Shown: piece after piece, positions 1 through 8,154 of the stretch
Layout of the letters: each line of letters begins with the position of its first letter
How positions within the stretch are numbered: position 1 is the stretch's first letter
Assembly (NCBI RefSeq): GCF_039536245.1
Contig: NZ_BAAAYN010000017.1
Location: 1 to 61,799, forward strand
Source: Cryptosporangium minutisporangium
GTDB lineage: Bacteria > Actinomycetota > Actinomycetes > Mycobacteriales > Cryptosporangiaceae
Reading direction: 5' to 3'
Length of the DNA: 61,799 nucleotides
Notes under the pieces: model-generated
Told to the model about the DNA's origin: nothing
Database searches by the model: none
What the model saw: the letters and a program-made list of their open reading frames with translations, nothing else
Program-made: the position numbers and the translations under genes

Positions 1-1444
1 TGGCGCCCGGGTCGGCTCCGCCGCGGAGTCCGCGCCATGCCGCCACCAGGTCACCGCGTCCACCGGCGAGCGTGTCGTCCGCCAGCAACGCCACCACCTC
101 GGCCGCCCGTTGCGCTCCGACCAGCCCTCCCCCGTCGAGCAGCGCGCGAGCCAGCCGCGGGTGCACCCCGGTCCGCGCGAGGGTCCGCCCGCGCGGCGTG
201 ACCCGGCCGTCGTCGTCGATCGCGCCGAGGGCCCGCAGCGTGGCCCGTGCGACGTCCATCGCGGCCACCGGCGGCGCGTCCGGGAGCGCGAGACCGGCGC
301 CGGTCGGCGTCCCCCAGCAGGCGAGGTCGAGCGCGAACGCGGTCAGGTCCGCGGCGGCGATCTCCGGCTCCGGGAACCCGGGCAGGCGTGTGTGGTCGGT
401 CTCCGACCAGCAGCGGTACACGGTTCCGGGCGCTTCCCGGCCCGCGCGGCCCGCCCGCTGCGTCGCGGTGGCCCGGGACACCGGAACGGTCACCAGCGCC
501 CCCAGCCCACGCCCCTGGTCGAGCCGGGGCACCCGGGCCAGCCCCGCGTCGACGACCACCCGCACTCCGGGCACGGTGAGGCTGCTCTCGGCGACCGCGG
601 TGGCCAGCACCACCCGGCGCTGCCCCTCGGCCGGGCGGAGGACGGCGTCCTGTTCCCGGGCGGGCAAGCGGCCGTGCAGTTGCACCACCCGGGCGTCCAC
701 GCCGGCCAATCGGCGAGCCACCGCGGTGATCTCGAAGACGCCCGGAAGGAACACCAGTACGTCCCCCGACGTCTCCGCGAGTGCGCGCCGCACCACCACG
801 GCGACCTGGTCGAGCAGGCGCGGATCGACACGGCCGCCGTGCGGGGGCGTCACCGGTGTCGGCGGCGGACACCACACCGTCCGCACCGGGTGCGGCGAAC
901 CGGAGACCTCCAGCACCGGCGCCCCACCCAGCACCGCCGCCAACTGCTCCGACGCCGCGGTGGCCGACGTCGCGAGGAGGGCGAGGTCTTCCCGGAGCGC
1001 GGCCCGCGAGTCGAGCGCGAACGCCAGCGCCAGGTCGGAGTCGAGGTGCCGCTCGTGGCACTCGTCCAGGATCACCGCGCCGACGCCGGGCAGCTCAGCG
1101 TCCCGCTGCAACCGGCGCACCAGGACACCGGTGGTGACCACCTCCACCCGGGTTCCCGCGCCCACCCGCCGCTCCCCGCGGACCGTGTATCCGACCGTCC
1201 CGCCGACCCGCTCGCCGAGCAGCGACGCCATCCGGGACGCTGCCGCCCTCGCCGCCACCCGCCGGGGCTCGGCGACGACGATCCGACCCTCGATCCTCGC
1301 CGCGAGCGCGAGCGGCACCAGCGTCGTCTTGCCGCTGCCCGGCGGTGCCACGAGCACAGCCGCACCACCATCCACCAACGCGTCCACGATCCGCGGCAGC
1401 GCCGGACGCACCGGAAGGTCAGGCAACTCCGGCAGCGTCAGCAC
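1..1444 (-). CDS. hrpB: ATP-dependent RNA helicase HrpB, 3' end cut off by window edge
   Basis: DExH-box helicase of the HrpB family, a cytoplasmic protein whose substrate is not firmly known. The frame reads from a GTG at 1444 without a stop to the window edge (481 codons; full HrpB is usually about 800-850 residues). Visible motifs are Walker A APPGSGKTT (residues 33-41), DECH (127-130), the SAT-like motif in LLATSAT, LVFLPGVFEI of the second RecA domain, and QRAGRAGREAPG (motif VI), followed by the start of the HA2 region. The start overlaps the end of the upstream DUF998 gene by 26 nt, so the two are probably co-transcribed. Family call is confident; only the exact start is uncertain. Confidence 0.93.
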   Translation of the reverse strand, partial: MLTLPELPDLPVRPALPRIVDALVDGGAAVLVAPPGSGKTTLVPLALAARIEGRIVVAEPRRVAARAAASRMASLLGERVGGTVGYTVRGERRVGAGTRVEVVTTGVLVRRLQRDAELPGVGAVILDECHERHLDSDLALAFALDSRAALREDLALLATSATAASEQLAAVLGGAPVLEVSGSPHPVRTVWCPPPTPVTPPHGGRVDPRLLDQVAVVVRRALAETSGDVLVFLPGVFEITAVARRLAGVDARVVQLHGRLPAREQDAVLRPAEGQRRVVLATAVAESSLTVPGVRVVVDAGLARVPRLDQGRGLGALVTVPVSRATATQRAGRAGREAPGTVYRCWSETDHTRLPGFPEPEIAAADLTAFALDLACWGTPTGAGLALPDAPPVAAMDVARATLRALGAIDDDGRVTPRGRTLARTGVHPRLARALLDGGGLVGAQRAAEVVALLADDTLAGGRGDLVAAWRGLRGGADPGA

Positions 1445-2066
1445 GCTCCGACGGTATCCGGCGCCGCGCGGCACGCACGATCAGCGCACCCTCGACCAGG
1501 AACCAGACGAACAGCGGGAACACCGCCAGCCGTTCCATCCCGGCGACACCGAGACCCAGCCCGTGCTTGCTCAGGTGGAGACCGGTCGCGACCAGCCCGA
1601 CGACGCCGAACAGCACCGGGAGCCATCGCGGCCCCCTCGTCACCGACCACGCCGCGATCATCCCGACGTTGCCCAGCAGGAACACCAGCGCAGCGCCGAG
1701 CACGTGCAGGTTCTCGTCGACGTCGGCCGGCGCGATGCCGACCAGGCAGCACCCGATCGCGGCAGCGAGCAGCAGGTACCTGGCCACCCTTCCGCGCCCG
1801 CCCCCGCGCAGTCCGAACACCGCCCCGATCCCGATCAGGACGCCGTTGGCGACGAAGACCGCGTTCATCACCGCGTGCCACGGCGAGCACACGTATCGCG
1901 CCGGATCACCCCAGGTGCGGCAGGACACCATGCCCAAGTCGCTGATGTTGTTGTCCGCCCAGCTGAACGACGTGGTCCAGGCGGACTGCACCACGAGCTG
2001 CCCGGCGAAGAACGCCGTGCCGGCCGCGGCGAGGGCCAGGCCGCCGAGGAGTCGAGAACGGTTCAC
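1419..2066 (-). CDS. DUF998 family integral membrane protein
   Basis: A 215-residue polytopic membrane protein of unknown function. It shows about six hydrophobic segments and, after the first, the family-typical NNISDLGMVSC stretch followed by a WHAVMNAVFVANG segment. I start it at GTG 2066 because AAGGGAG (complement of 2074-2080) sits 7-8 nt upstream; an in-frame ATG at 2129 would add 21 residues that do not look like membrane protein. It overlaps hrpB by 26 nt and so probably heads that transcript. No catalytic residues are recognisable. Confidence 0.85.
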   Translation of the reverse strand: MNRSRLLGGLALAAAGTAFFAGQLVVQSAWTTSFSWADNNISDLGMVSCRTWGDPARYVCSPWHAVMNAVFVANGVLIGIGAVFGLRGGGRGRVARYLLLAAAIGCCLVGIAPADVDENLHVLGAALVFLLGNVGMIAAWSVTRGPRWLPVLFGVVGLVATGLHLSKHGLGLGVAGMERLAVFPLFVWFLVEGALIVRAARRRIPSERADAAGVA

Positions 2067-2219
2067 CGGTGAAGCTCCCTTCGGTACGAGCACTAGGGGA
2101 ATCCCACCAGCGGCCCGCCGGAAATTCACGGGCCCCAGCTCCCCGGTCGGGGTAGGCCTGACCCTACGTTCAGCACGAGCGGCTCTCCGACGAGCCGGGC
2201 GGATGGTAGGAGGCCATGA

Positions 2220-3080
2220 GTGAGCAGGCGAATCGTGTTGGTGACGGCCACCGAGCTACCCGGGCCGGACGTGGAGCTACCGGTACTGCGGGCCGCCGCC
2301 GACCGAGCCGGGCTGGTCGCCGAGATCGCCGCCTGGGACGACCCGACCGTGGCCTGGGACCGCTACGACGCCGCGCTGATCCGGTCGACGTGGAACTACT
2401 TCGACAAGGTCGAGCAGTTCCAGGACTGGGCGGACGCCGTCAGCGGCGTGACCCGCCTGGTCAACAGCGCGGCCACCATCCGCTGGAACTCGGTCAAGAC
2501 CTACCTCGGAGACCTGCTGGCCGCAGGCGTCCCCACCGTGCCGACCACGTACCTGCCGCCCGGCGAGCCGATTCCGCTCCCCCGCTACGACGACTTCGTG
2601 GTCAAGCCGACGGTCGGGGGCGGAGCGCGCGGAGCACGGCGGTTCCGGTCGGCGGACGCCCAGGAGGCGCCGGAACACGTCGCCGCGCTGCACGCGCAGG
2701 GGTTCACCGCGATGGTGCAGCCGTACCAGAAGCGGGTCGACACCGACGGCGAGCGCGCGATCGTCTACTTCGGCGGCGAGTTCAGCCACGCGATCGTCAA
2801 AGGTCCGGTGCTCTCCGCGACCACCGGCGTCCGGGACGCGGAACCCCACCCGAATCCGCGTCCATACGAACCCAGTGACGCCGAGCACGCGGTGGCACGC
2901 GCGGCGCTCGCGGCAGCTCCGGAGGCCCCGCTCTACGGCCGGCTGGACCTGGTACTGGACGACGCCGGGGCGCCGATCGTGATGGAGGCCGAGCTGATCG
3001 AGCCGCACCTGTTCCTGGGCTTCGCCCCGGGAGCGGACGACGCGCTGATGTCAGCTTTAAAGCACTTGCCGGGCTGGTGA
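2220..3080 (+). CDS. ATP-grasp family ligase-like protein
   Basis: A 286-residue cytoplasmic ATP-grasp protein, of the type annotated beside the cycloserine synthetase DcsG. The N-terminal half has a pre-ATP-grasp fold beginning RRIVLVTATE, with the conserved IRSTWNYFDK stretch. The central part carries DFVVKPTVGGGARG (nucleotide-binding lysine and glycine loop), and the C-terminal part carries YGRLDLVLDD and IVMEAELIEPHLF (metal-binding acidic residues). The GTG at 2220 lies 6 nt after GGTAGGAGG (2205-2213). An ATG at 2216 opens a different frame with no family similarity. Substrate is unknown; the genes around it give no pathway clue. Confidence 0.85.
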   Translation: MSRRIVLVTATELPGPDVELPVLRAAADRAGLVAEIAAWDDPTVAWDRYDAALIRSTWNYFDKVEQFQDWADAVSGVTRLVNSAATIRWNSVKTYLGDLLAAGVPTVPTTYLPPGEPIPLPRYDDFVVKPTVGGGARGARRFRSADAQEAPEHVAALHAQGFTAMVQPYQKRVDTDGERAIVYFGGEFSHAIVKGPVLSATTGVRDAEPHPNPRPYEPSDAEHAVARAALAAAPEAPLYGRLDLVLDDAGAPIVMEAELIEPHLFLGFAPGADDALMSALKHLPGW

Positions 3081-3090
3081 CGATTGGACC

Positions 3091-3660
3091 GTGAAGGTGA
3101 TGTTCCGGCGGCTGCCCGACCACGAGTGGGGTCACGTTCTGATCGAGCGTGACGACCACGTGGTGTACCGGATGCATGCCGGGCCGATCACCGCCGAGAT
3201 CCCGCACGACCTGGTGCACTTCACGGTCGAGGACACGCTGGGTATCGCGGACGGGATCTGGGGCGCGATAGCCGGCGGTGTGGTGTTCCGCAGCATGACC
3301 CACGTCTCGGGACGTCGTCCGCCGCACGCGGCCGAGCGGTCGATCGAGCTGATCCGGGCGCACCGGGACCGGCTGCAGCGCGCCGAGCTGATCGGCGGGT
3401 TCGTCGAGTCGGCGGCGCACCAGGAGGACGCCGACCGCAGCTCGCTCTACCGGCTGTCGTTCTCCACGCTCGCCGATCCGCCGGACGTGCCCGCGGTCGA
3501 GCGCGCGGTGACCGCCCTCCAGCGCGCGGAGGAGCGCTGGCGCGCGCTCCCGATCGGCGCCGACCTGACGCTCACCTGGCCCGGGAATCGTCGCCTCCCC
3601 GCGGTGCCCTTGAACAAGCGACTGTCCCGCGGCAAGGCTCGCGCCCGCCGCGGGCACTGA
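3091..3660 (+). CDS. Conserved hypothetical protein
   Basis: A 189-residue soluble protein that I do not recognise. The first 30 residues are mixed strand-like (HVLIERDDHVVYRMHAG), then a helical HDLVHFTVEDTLGIADG section with many His and acidic residues, then a glycine-containing segment. The C-terminus is basic. No signal peptide or membrane segment is visible. It begins 10 nt after the ATP-grasp stop and is probably co-transcribed with it. A strong hairpin follows the stop, so the unit ends here. Confidence 0.7.
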   Translation: MKVMFRRLPDHEWGHVLIERDDHVVYRMHAGPITAEIPHDLVHFTVEDTLGIADGIWGAIAGGVVFRSMTHVSGRRPPHAAERSIELIRAHRDRLQRAELIGGFVESAAHQEDADRSSLYRLSFSTLADPPDVPAVERAVTALQRAEERWRALPIGADLTLTWPGNRRLPAVPLNKRLSRGKARARRGH

Positions 3661-3688
3661 GGCCCGAAGGTCGGGGCAGGACAGCAAA

Positions 3689-3718
3689 GAGTGGTGTGGG
3701 CGCCTGCCCACACCACTC
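3689..3718. terminator. Bidirectional hairpin terminator
   Basis: A perfect inverted repeat with 13-bp arms, GAGTGGTGTGGGC and its complement, around a 4-nt loop (GCCT). It sits between the converging 3' ends of the gene ending at 3660 and the oxidoreductase gene ending at 3743. It has no clear U-tract, as is common in GC-rich actinobacteria. Confidence 0.85.
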
Positions 3719-3742
3719 CGAGCTGTCACTGCGTCTTCGACG

Positions 3743-4810
3743 TCACCGCGTCGGCGGGCCGGTGGGCTGCGGGCCCTCGCCGGCCGGGAGGCCGCCCGGC
3801 GCCGTCGCGTCTTCCCGCTTCTCGTGCAGCGAACGAGCCTCCGGCGCCTTCGTCACGTCGAGCTGGGGCAGCACCTTGTCGGCGAACGCGTCCAGGAACG
3901 GGTCGAGGTCCTGTCCGACGTGGTGGAGGTAGATCCCGTCCACGCCCAACGCTGCATACTCGGCCAACCATGCGGTGTGCTGCCCGAGGTCGGCGCTGAC
4001 GTTCACGACCTTCCGCACCTGGTCGATGCCGACCTGCTCGGACACCACGTCGAAGTGATCGGTCATCTCCAGGTCCCAGCAGACCGGGGGCGGGAACACG
4101 TTGCTCCGCCACTGCTCCAGCGCGATCGCCTCGGCTTCCTCCTCGGTCTGCGCCCAGCTGAGGTGGATCTGGAGGTTGATCGGCCCCTTCCCACCGGCGC
4201 CGCGGTAGGCGTCGATCATCTTCCGGAGCTGTTCGACCGGGGCGCCGACCGTGATCAGCCCGTCCGCCCACTCCGCGCACCAGCGCGCGGTCTCGACGCT
4301 CACCGCCGCACCGACCAGCGCCGGCTCCACCTCCGGACGGGTCCACAGCCGGGCCCGGTCGACGGTGACCAGACCGCTGTGGCTGACCTCCTCACCGGCG
4401 AACAGCGCCCGGATGATCTCGACGCACTCGCGCAGCCGGGCGTTCCGGACGTCCTTGCGCGGCCACGGCTCGCCGGTGATGTGCTCGTTGCTCGCCTCGC
4501 CGGAGCCGAGCGCCGCCCAGAACCTTCCCGGGAACATCGCCCCGAGCGTGCTGATGGCCTGCGCGATGATCGCCGGGTGGTAGCGCTGCCCCGGTGCGTT
4601 CACCACGCCGAACGGCAGGTCGGTTGCTTGCAGCGCGGCGCCGAGCCACGACCACGCGAACGCGGAGTGGCCCTGTCGGGCGCTCCACGGTGAGAAGTGG
4701 TCGGACGACATCGCTGCGGTGAACCCGAGCCGTTCCGCTTTGGCCACGGCTGCCAGCAGGTCGGACGGGTGGAGCTGCTCGTGGGACGCGTGCACGCCGT
4801 AGACAGTCAT
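3743..4810 (-). CDS. LLM-class flavin-dependent oxidoreductase (TIGR03885-like)
   Basis: A 355-residue luciferase-like TIM-barrel oxidoreductase, cytoplasmic. It shows the subfamily pattern VYGVHASHEQLHPSDLL at the N-terminus, then SSDHFSPW, an LGSGEASNEH loop after the fourth strand, and WADGLITVG. The HASHEQ start and the SGEASNEHI motif match what I recall of TIGR03885, a subgroup of F420-dependent-looking enzymes thought to have reverted to a flavin cofactor. The C-terminal 30 residues are a basic/Pro/Gly-rich tail. It starts 7 nt after the upstream NmrA-like gene's stop, so the two form an operon. Substrate is unknown. Confidence 0.85.
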   Translation of the reverse strand: MTVYGVHASHEQLHPSDLLAAVAKAERLGFTAAMSSDHFSPWSARQGHSAFAWSWLGAALQATDLPFGVVNAPGQRYHPAIIAQAISTLGAMFPGRFWAALGSGEASNEHITGEPWPRKDVRNARLRECVEIIRALFAGEEVSHSGLVTVDRARLWTRPEVEPALVGAAVSVETARWCAEWADGLITVGAPVEQLRKMIDAYRGAGGKGPINLQIHLSWAQTEEEAEAIALEQWRSNVFPPPVCWDLEMTDHFDVVSEQVGIDQVRKVVNVSADLGQHTAWLAEYAALGVDGIYLHHVGQDLDPFLDAFADKVLPQLDVTKAPEARSLHEKREDATAPGGLPAGEGPQPTGPPTR

Positions 4811-4816
4811 GTCCCG

Positions 4817-5587
4817 TCAGGTACCCCGGCGGAGCCACTCGTCGAACGTCAACACTCCGGCGACGCCGTCGGTGCCGCCCAACTGACCGGAGCGCATCAT
4901 CCGGCCGATCGAGCCGGGCAGCCGCAGCGGGACGACGATTCCCCGCTGGCCGCGCGCCTTCAGCGTTCGGCGCGCCATGTCGACGACGTTCTCGACCCGC
5001 GGTCCGTGCAGGTCGGGCGCCCGACCCGACGGCCCGGCCTCCACCGCGTCCGCCAGCGCTTCGCCGACCTCGGAGACCGCGACCGGCCGGGTCACCATCG
5101 ACGGGACCGCCACCAGCGGTCCGAGCTTGATGCGGTCGGCCAGCTGTCCGGCGAACTCGTGGAACTGCGTGGCGCGGAGGATCGTGTACGGCACCGACCC
5201 GCCGGCGACCGCCCCCTCCTGTGCGACCTTGGCGCGGTAGTAGCCGAAGGTCGAGCCGTCGATCGCGACGATCGACAGCAGCACGTGGTGTCGAACGCCC
5301 GCGGCTTCCTCGGCCGCCAGCAGACGCTCGGTGGCGCCGACGAACGCCTTCCGCGCGACCTCGTACGACTGGCTCGTGACGTTGTACGTGTCCACCACCG
5401 CGTCGACGCCGGTCATCGCCTCCTTCAGGCCGGCGCCGGTGCTCAGGTCACCGCGGTAGCCGGTCGCGCCGGGCACGTCGGTCGTACCCGAGCGGCTCAG
5501 CGCCCGTACGTGGTGGCCGCGTGCGGCCAGTGCCACTGCGGCGGCCCGTCCAGCTGCTCCGGTACCGCCCACCACCAGGACGTCCAT
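4817..5587 (-). CDS. NAD(P)-binding SDR, NmrA-like atypical subgroup
   Basis: A 256-residue Rossmann-fold protein. The nucleotide-binding loop VVGGTGAAGRAAA is at residues 5-17, followed by RALSRSG where the NADP phosphate would be read, and the GVDAVVDTYN strand. The classical YxxxK pair is seen only as FGYYRAKVAQE. NmrA/HSCARG-like proteins act as redox sensors or as reductases of quinones and flavonoid-type substrates; which applies here is unclear. The start ATG follows GGAGGAGGAA. Its operon partner is the flavin oxidoreductase immediately downstream. Confidence 0.82.
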   Translation of the reverse strand: MDVLVVGGTGAAGRAAAVALAARGHHVRALSRSGTTDVPGATGYRGDLSTGAGLKEAMTGVDAVVDTYNVTSQSYEVARKAFVGATERLLAAEEAAGVRHHVLLSIVAIDGSTFGYYRAKVAQEGAVAGGSVPYTILRATQFHEFAGQLADRIKLGPLVAVPSMVTRPVAVSEVGEALADAVEAGPSGRAPDLHGPRVENVVDMARRTLKARGQRGIVVPLRLPGSIGRMMRSGQLGGTDGVAGVLTFDEWLRRGT

Positions 5588-5686
5588 CGTCGTTCCTCCT
5601 CCGTCGGGGTGTTACCCCTGCTGGACGGGGCGACGCCCGTGAACGTGACGGGCCGTCGCGGTGACGCCGGACACAGCGTCGCGCCG

Positions 5687-6691
5687 TCAGACGCCTTCGG
5701 CGAGGGACGCGGCGAGGTCGGGTTCGAACACACCAGCAGCGGCGGCACACCCGTCCGCCTCGCCCGGACGCTTCACCCAGAGGTACGCGGCGACCTGGTC
5801 GTCGCCGGTCTCCAGCGTCGGGTACTCCCCGAGCTTGCGCCCGTCCGGGTCGCACCACTCGTCACCCTCGGCCGCGCCCGCGCCGTTGCGCGACGTGTCG
5901 ATGACGATCTTCTTCCCGTCGACGCCGAGCTCGTCCAGGATCGCCTTGCCGTACCCGATCTCGTCGTCGGTGGGCCGGAAGTTCGACACGTTCAGGGCGA
6001 TCCCCGAGCCGTACTCCTCCGCACCGGCCGCCGCCAGGCGCTTCGCCATCTCTTCCGGCTTCTTCCAACCGGAGTTACCGGCGTCGTAGTAGACCTGCGC
6101 CTGCGACGCCCGGTCGGTGATCGTCTTCGCCGCGTACTCGATCATCTCGTTGCGGGCGGCGCGCTTCGCGTCGTCGAGGCAGTCGTGCTGGGCCAGGGCG
6201 TCCGGTTCGAGCACGACGATCGAGGGGTCCGGGCCGAGCCCGGCGGCGAAGCCGTCGATCCACGCACGGTAGGCGTCGGCGTCCGGGGAGCCGCCCTTGC
6301 TCGCGCCACCGCAGTCGCGCTCCGGGATCGCGTACGCCACGAAGACCGGCACCTCGCCGGCTGCCTTCGCCGCGGCGGCGGTCTTCGCGACCTGCGATTG
6401 CGCCTTCGCCGGGTCGTCACCCCCGGTGACCCAGATCGCCTGCGGCACCCAGGCGATCTTCTCCTCGATCACCGCAGCCCTCGGGTCGCCCTGGTTCTCC
6501 TGTACCCAGGCGGCCGCCTGGCCGCCGTCGTCGTGGAGCGACCCCTCGAGCTTCGGCACGGTGATCGACCGGCGCTCGGCGTCGGACGAGTCGTCGCCGG
6601 ACAGCCAGAATGCCGCGATCACGGCGCCGAGGCCGACGACGCAGACCCCGACGATCGCGACCACCACCAGGACGTTCCGGTGCCGCTGCAT
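5687..6691 (-). CDS. Glycoside hydrolase family 6 cellulase, membrane-anchored
   Basis: A 334-residue GH6 enzyme (endo- or exo-beta-1,4-glucanase), an inverting hydrolase. A short N-terminal basic segment is followed by one transmembrane helix (residues 7-30) with no evident signal-peptidase site, so it is probably tethered to the outer face of the membrane. Visible motifs are YAIPERDCG with D126, VVLEPDAL with the probable catalytic acid D164, NVSNF, VIDTSRNG (D265) and WVKRPGEADG. These cover the whole catalytic core, and there is no cellulose-binding module or linker, making it shorter than most secreted GH6 enzymes. It is transcribed alone; no CebR-type TGGGAGCGCTCCCA box is seen upstream. 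Confidence 0.93.
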   Translation of the reverse strand: MQRHRNVLVVVAIVGVCVVGLGAVIAAFWLSGDDSSDAERRSITVPKLEGSLHDDGGQAAAWVQENQGDPRAAVIEEKIAWVPQAIWVTGGDDPAKAQSQVAKTAAAAKAAGEVPVFVAYAIPERDCGGASKGGSPDADAYRAWIDGFAAGLGPDPSIVVLEPDALAQHDCLDDAKRAARNEMIEYAAKTITDRASQAQVYYDAGNSGWKKPEEMAKRLAAAGAEEYGSGIALNVSNFRPTDDEIGYGKAILDELGVDGKKIVIDTSRNGAGAAEGDEWCDPDGRKLGEYPTLETGDDQVAAYLWVKRPGEADGCAAAAGVFEPDLAASLAEGV

Positions 6692-6978
6692 TCACTTCCT
6701 CCCGGCCGTCGCTCCGACGGTCCCCTGTGGACGCTCAGTACAAAATGTGCCTGGCACGACCCTTCCAGGCTACGAACCGAGAGCAAGCGGGCCGGTGATC
6801 GTGACATATCTGGTTAACTCCTACCCGCCGTGAACGTCCCGGGGCTCCGCCACGTAGTGCCCCTTACCGGCCGGTGGCGCGGTCGACCGGTAGCCGCTGC
6901 GCTGCCGGCCGGCCATTGCGAGACACTGCCTGACACCCTGACAACTTCCGTGCAACGTTCTGCAATGCGAGGAGTGGC

Positions 6979-7398
6979 GTGAACCCGGTCGCGAGCCCTA
7001 CGTGTGAGGAGGGCGTCGTCGAGGCGCTCGGGTGGCACGGAACGCCGTTGGGCGGCGTCCGCGTGCCGGACGCCGAGCTGACCGTGGTGGCCTCGCTCGA
7101 CGACGACGGGCAGCCGATGCCGACCGGGGTGCTGGTGCCGGTCGCCGGATCGTGGCGGCACGCGCTCTCGATCGCCCGGGCGTGCCTGGCGTTCGCTCCG
7201 GCCGCGCTGGTGCTCCCCGAGCCGCCGAGCGAGCTCTGTCTGCTGGAGTGCGGCTACGCGGACGTGGGCATCGTGGTCGACGGCGAGGTCGTGCTGCCCG
7301 CGCGGCCGCGGCGGCCGGTGCGCTCCACCCGGCGGGCGATGGACCGCACGCTGGAGCGCGAGCTCAACCGAGTGCTCAGTGGGTCGTCAGCTCGGTGA
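6979..7398 (+). CDS. Conserved hypothetical protein
   Basis: A 139-residue protein that I do not recognise. The sequence alternates short strands and an Ala-rich helix (SIARACLAFAPAALVLP), contains two Cys in ELCLLECGYADVG, and ends in a basic arginine-rich tail. No signal peptide is present. The GTG start is preceded by GAGGAG (6969-6974). Its 3' end overlaps the converging SecD-head gene by 23 nt. The 287 bp upstream, shared with the GH6 gene, contain no other gene that I can support. Confidence 0.6.
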   Translation: MNPVASPTCEEGVVEALGWHGTPLGGVRVPDAELTVVASLDDDGQPMPTGVLVPVAGSWRHALSIARACLAFAPAALVLPEPPSELCLLECGYADVGIVVDGEVVLPARPRRPVRSTRRAMDRTLERELNRVLSGSSAR

Positions 7399-8026
7399 AG
7401 ATCGCGTCGACGTCCTTCTTCGTGAAGGCGCCGACGATCTGCACTTTCCCGGCGGAGATCGTCTGGCTGACCTCCGGCGCGGCCAGTACCGTGCGGCCGA
7501 GCACCAGCGCGAGCCGCTTCCCGACGTGCTGGGACGTCAGCGCACGGAACGCCACCGTGTCCGCGCTCGAGAACCGCACCTCGACCAGCCACCGGCCGTC
7601 GCGGAGTGCGGTGTTCACGCGTTCGACCATCGTGACGGTCATGCCGCCCGAACCGAGCGTGAAGCACCCGTCGTCGGCGGTTCGCCCCGGAGTGCCGCTG
7701 CCCTTGCAGCCGCCCGGTGTGACGCTGCGGACCGGCACGATCCGTAACGGCTCCCCCAGCGCGCCGGTGTAACTCTGCGCGGCCGACTCCGCCGGAGCCG
7801 GATCGGACGAGCGCCAGAACGCCAGCCCCGCGACCAGGATCGTCACCATCGCGACGATCAGCAGCACCACCGAGCCCCCAACGAGGGACAGCACCGTCCG
7901 CCGGCCGCTGTCCGACTGCACCCCGATCCGGTGCTCGATCGACGCCACCGCATCGGACCCACCGGACAGCGTGGGCCGAGGCTCAGCCGTCACGGCCCGC
8001 GCCGCCGGTTCGGTCACGTGATCCAC
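7376..8026 (-). CDS. Membrane-anchored protein with a lone SecD P1-head-like domain
   Basis: A 216-residue protein: cytoplasmic N-terminus of about 45 residues, one transmembrane helix (VLSLVGGSVVLLIVAMVTILVAG region), then an extracytoplasmic domain. That domain ends with a pattern diagnostic of the SecDF P1 head: DTVAFRALTSQHVGKRLALV, then VLAAPEVSQTISAGKVQIVG, then a final helix. In SecD this subdomain binds the emerging preprotein. Here it stands without the remaining SecD membrane region. Start GTG 8026 is chosen because AACGGAG lies 7 nt upstream; an in-frame start at 8107 would add 27 residues. It is divergent from the AfsR-type regulator. Confidence 0.75.
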   Translation of the reverse strand: MDHVTEPAARAVTAEPRPTLSGGSDAVASIEHRIGVQSDSGRRTVLSLVGGSVVLLIVAMVTILVAGLAFWRSSDPAPAESAAQSYTGALGEPLRIVPVRSVTPGGCKGSGTPGRTADDGCFTLGSGGMTVTMVERVNTALRDGRWLVEVRFSSADTVAFRALTSQHVGKRLALVLGRTVLAAPEVSQTISAGKVQIVGAFTKKDVDAIFTELTTH

Positions 8027-8154
8027 CCGAACACTCCGTTCCTCTTCGGCCCCATCCTGCACACACCCTGCTCGACGTGCTCCACCGACCACCCAAATAG
8101 CCGCCACTCGGCGGGCGCCGCTCCGCTGCGCGGAACCTGCGGGAGAATCGCGGT

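Noticed and set aside
72-2072. 666-codon forward ORF (and a 611-codon one in another frame)
   Set aside because: It is antisense to hrpB and the DUF998 gene, whose products carry clear family motifs. The forward translation is Arg/Pro/Ser-rich low complexity, typical of antisense frames in high-GC DNA.
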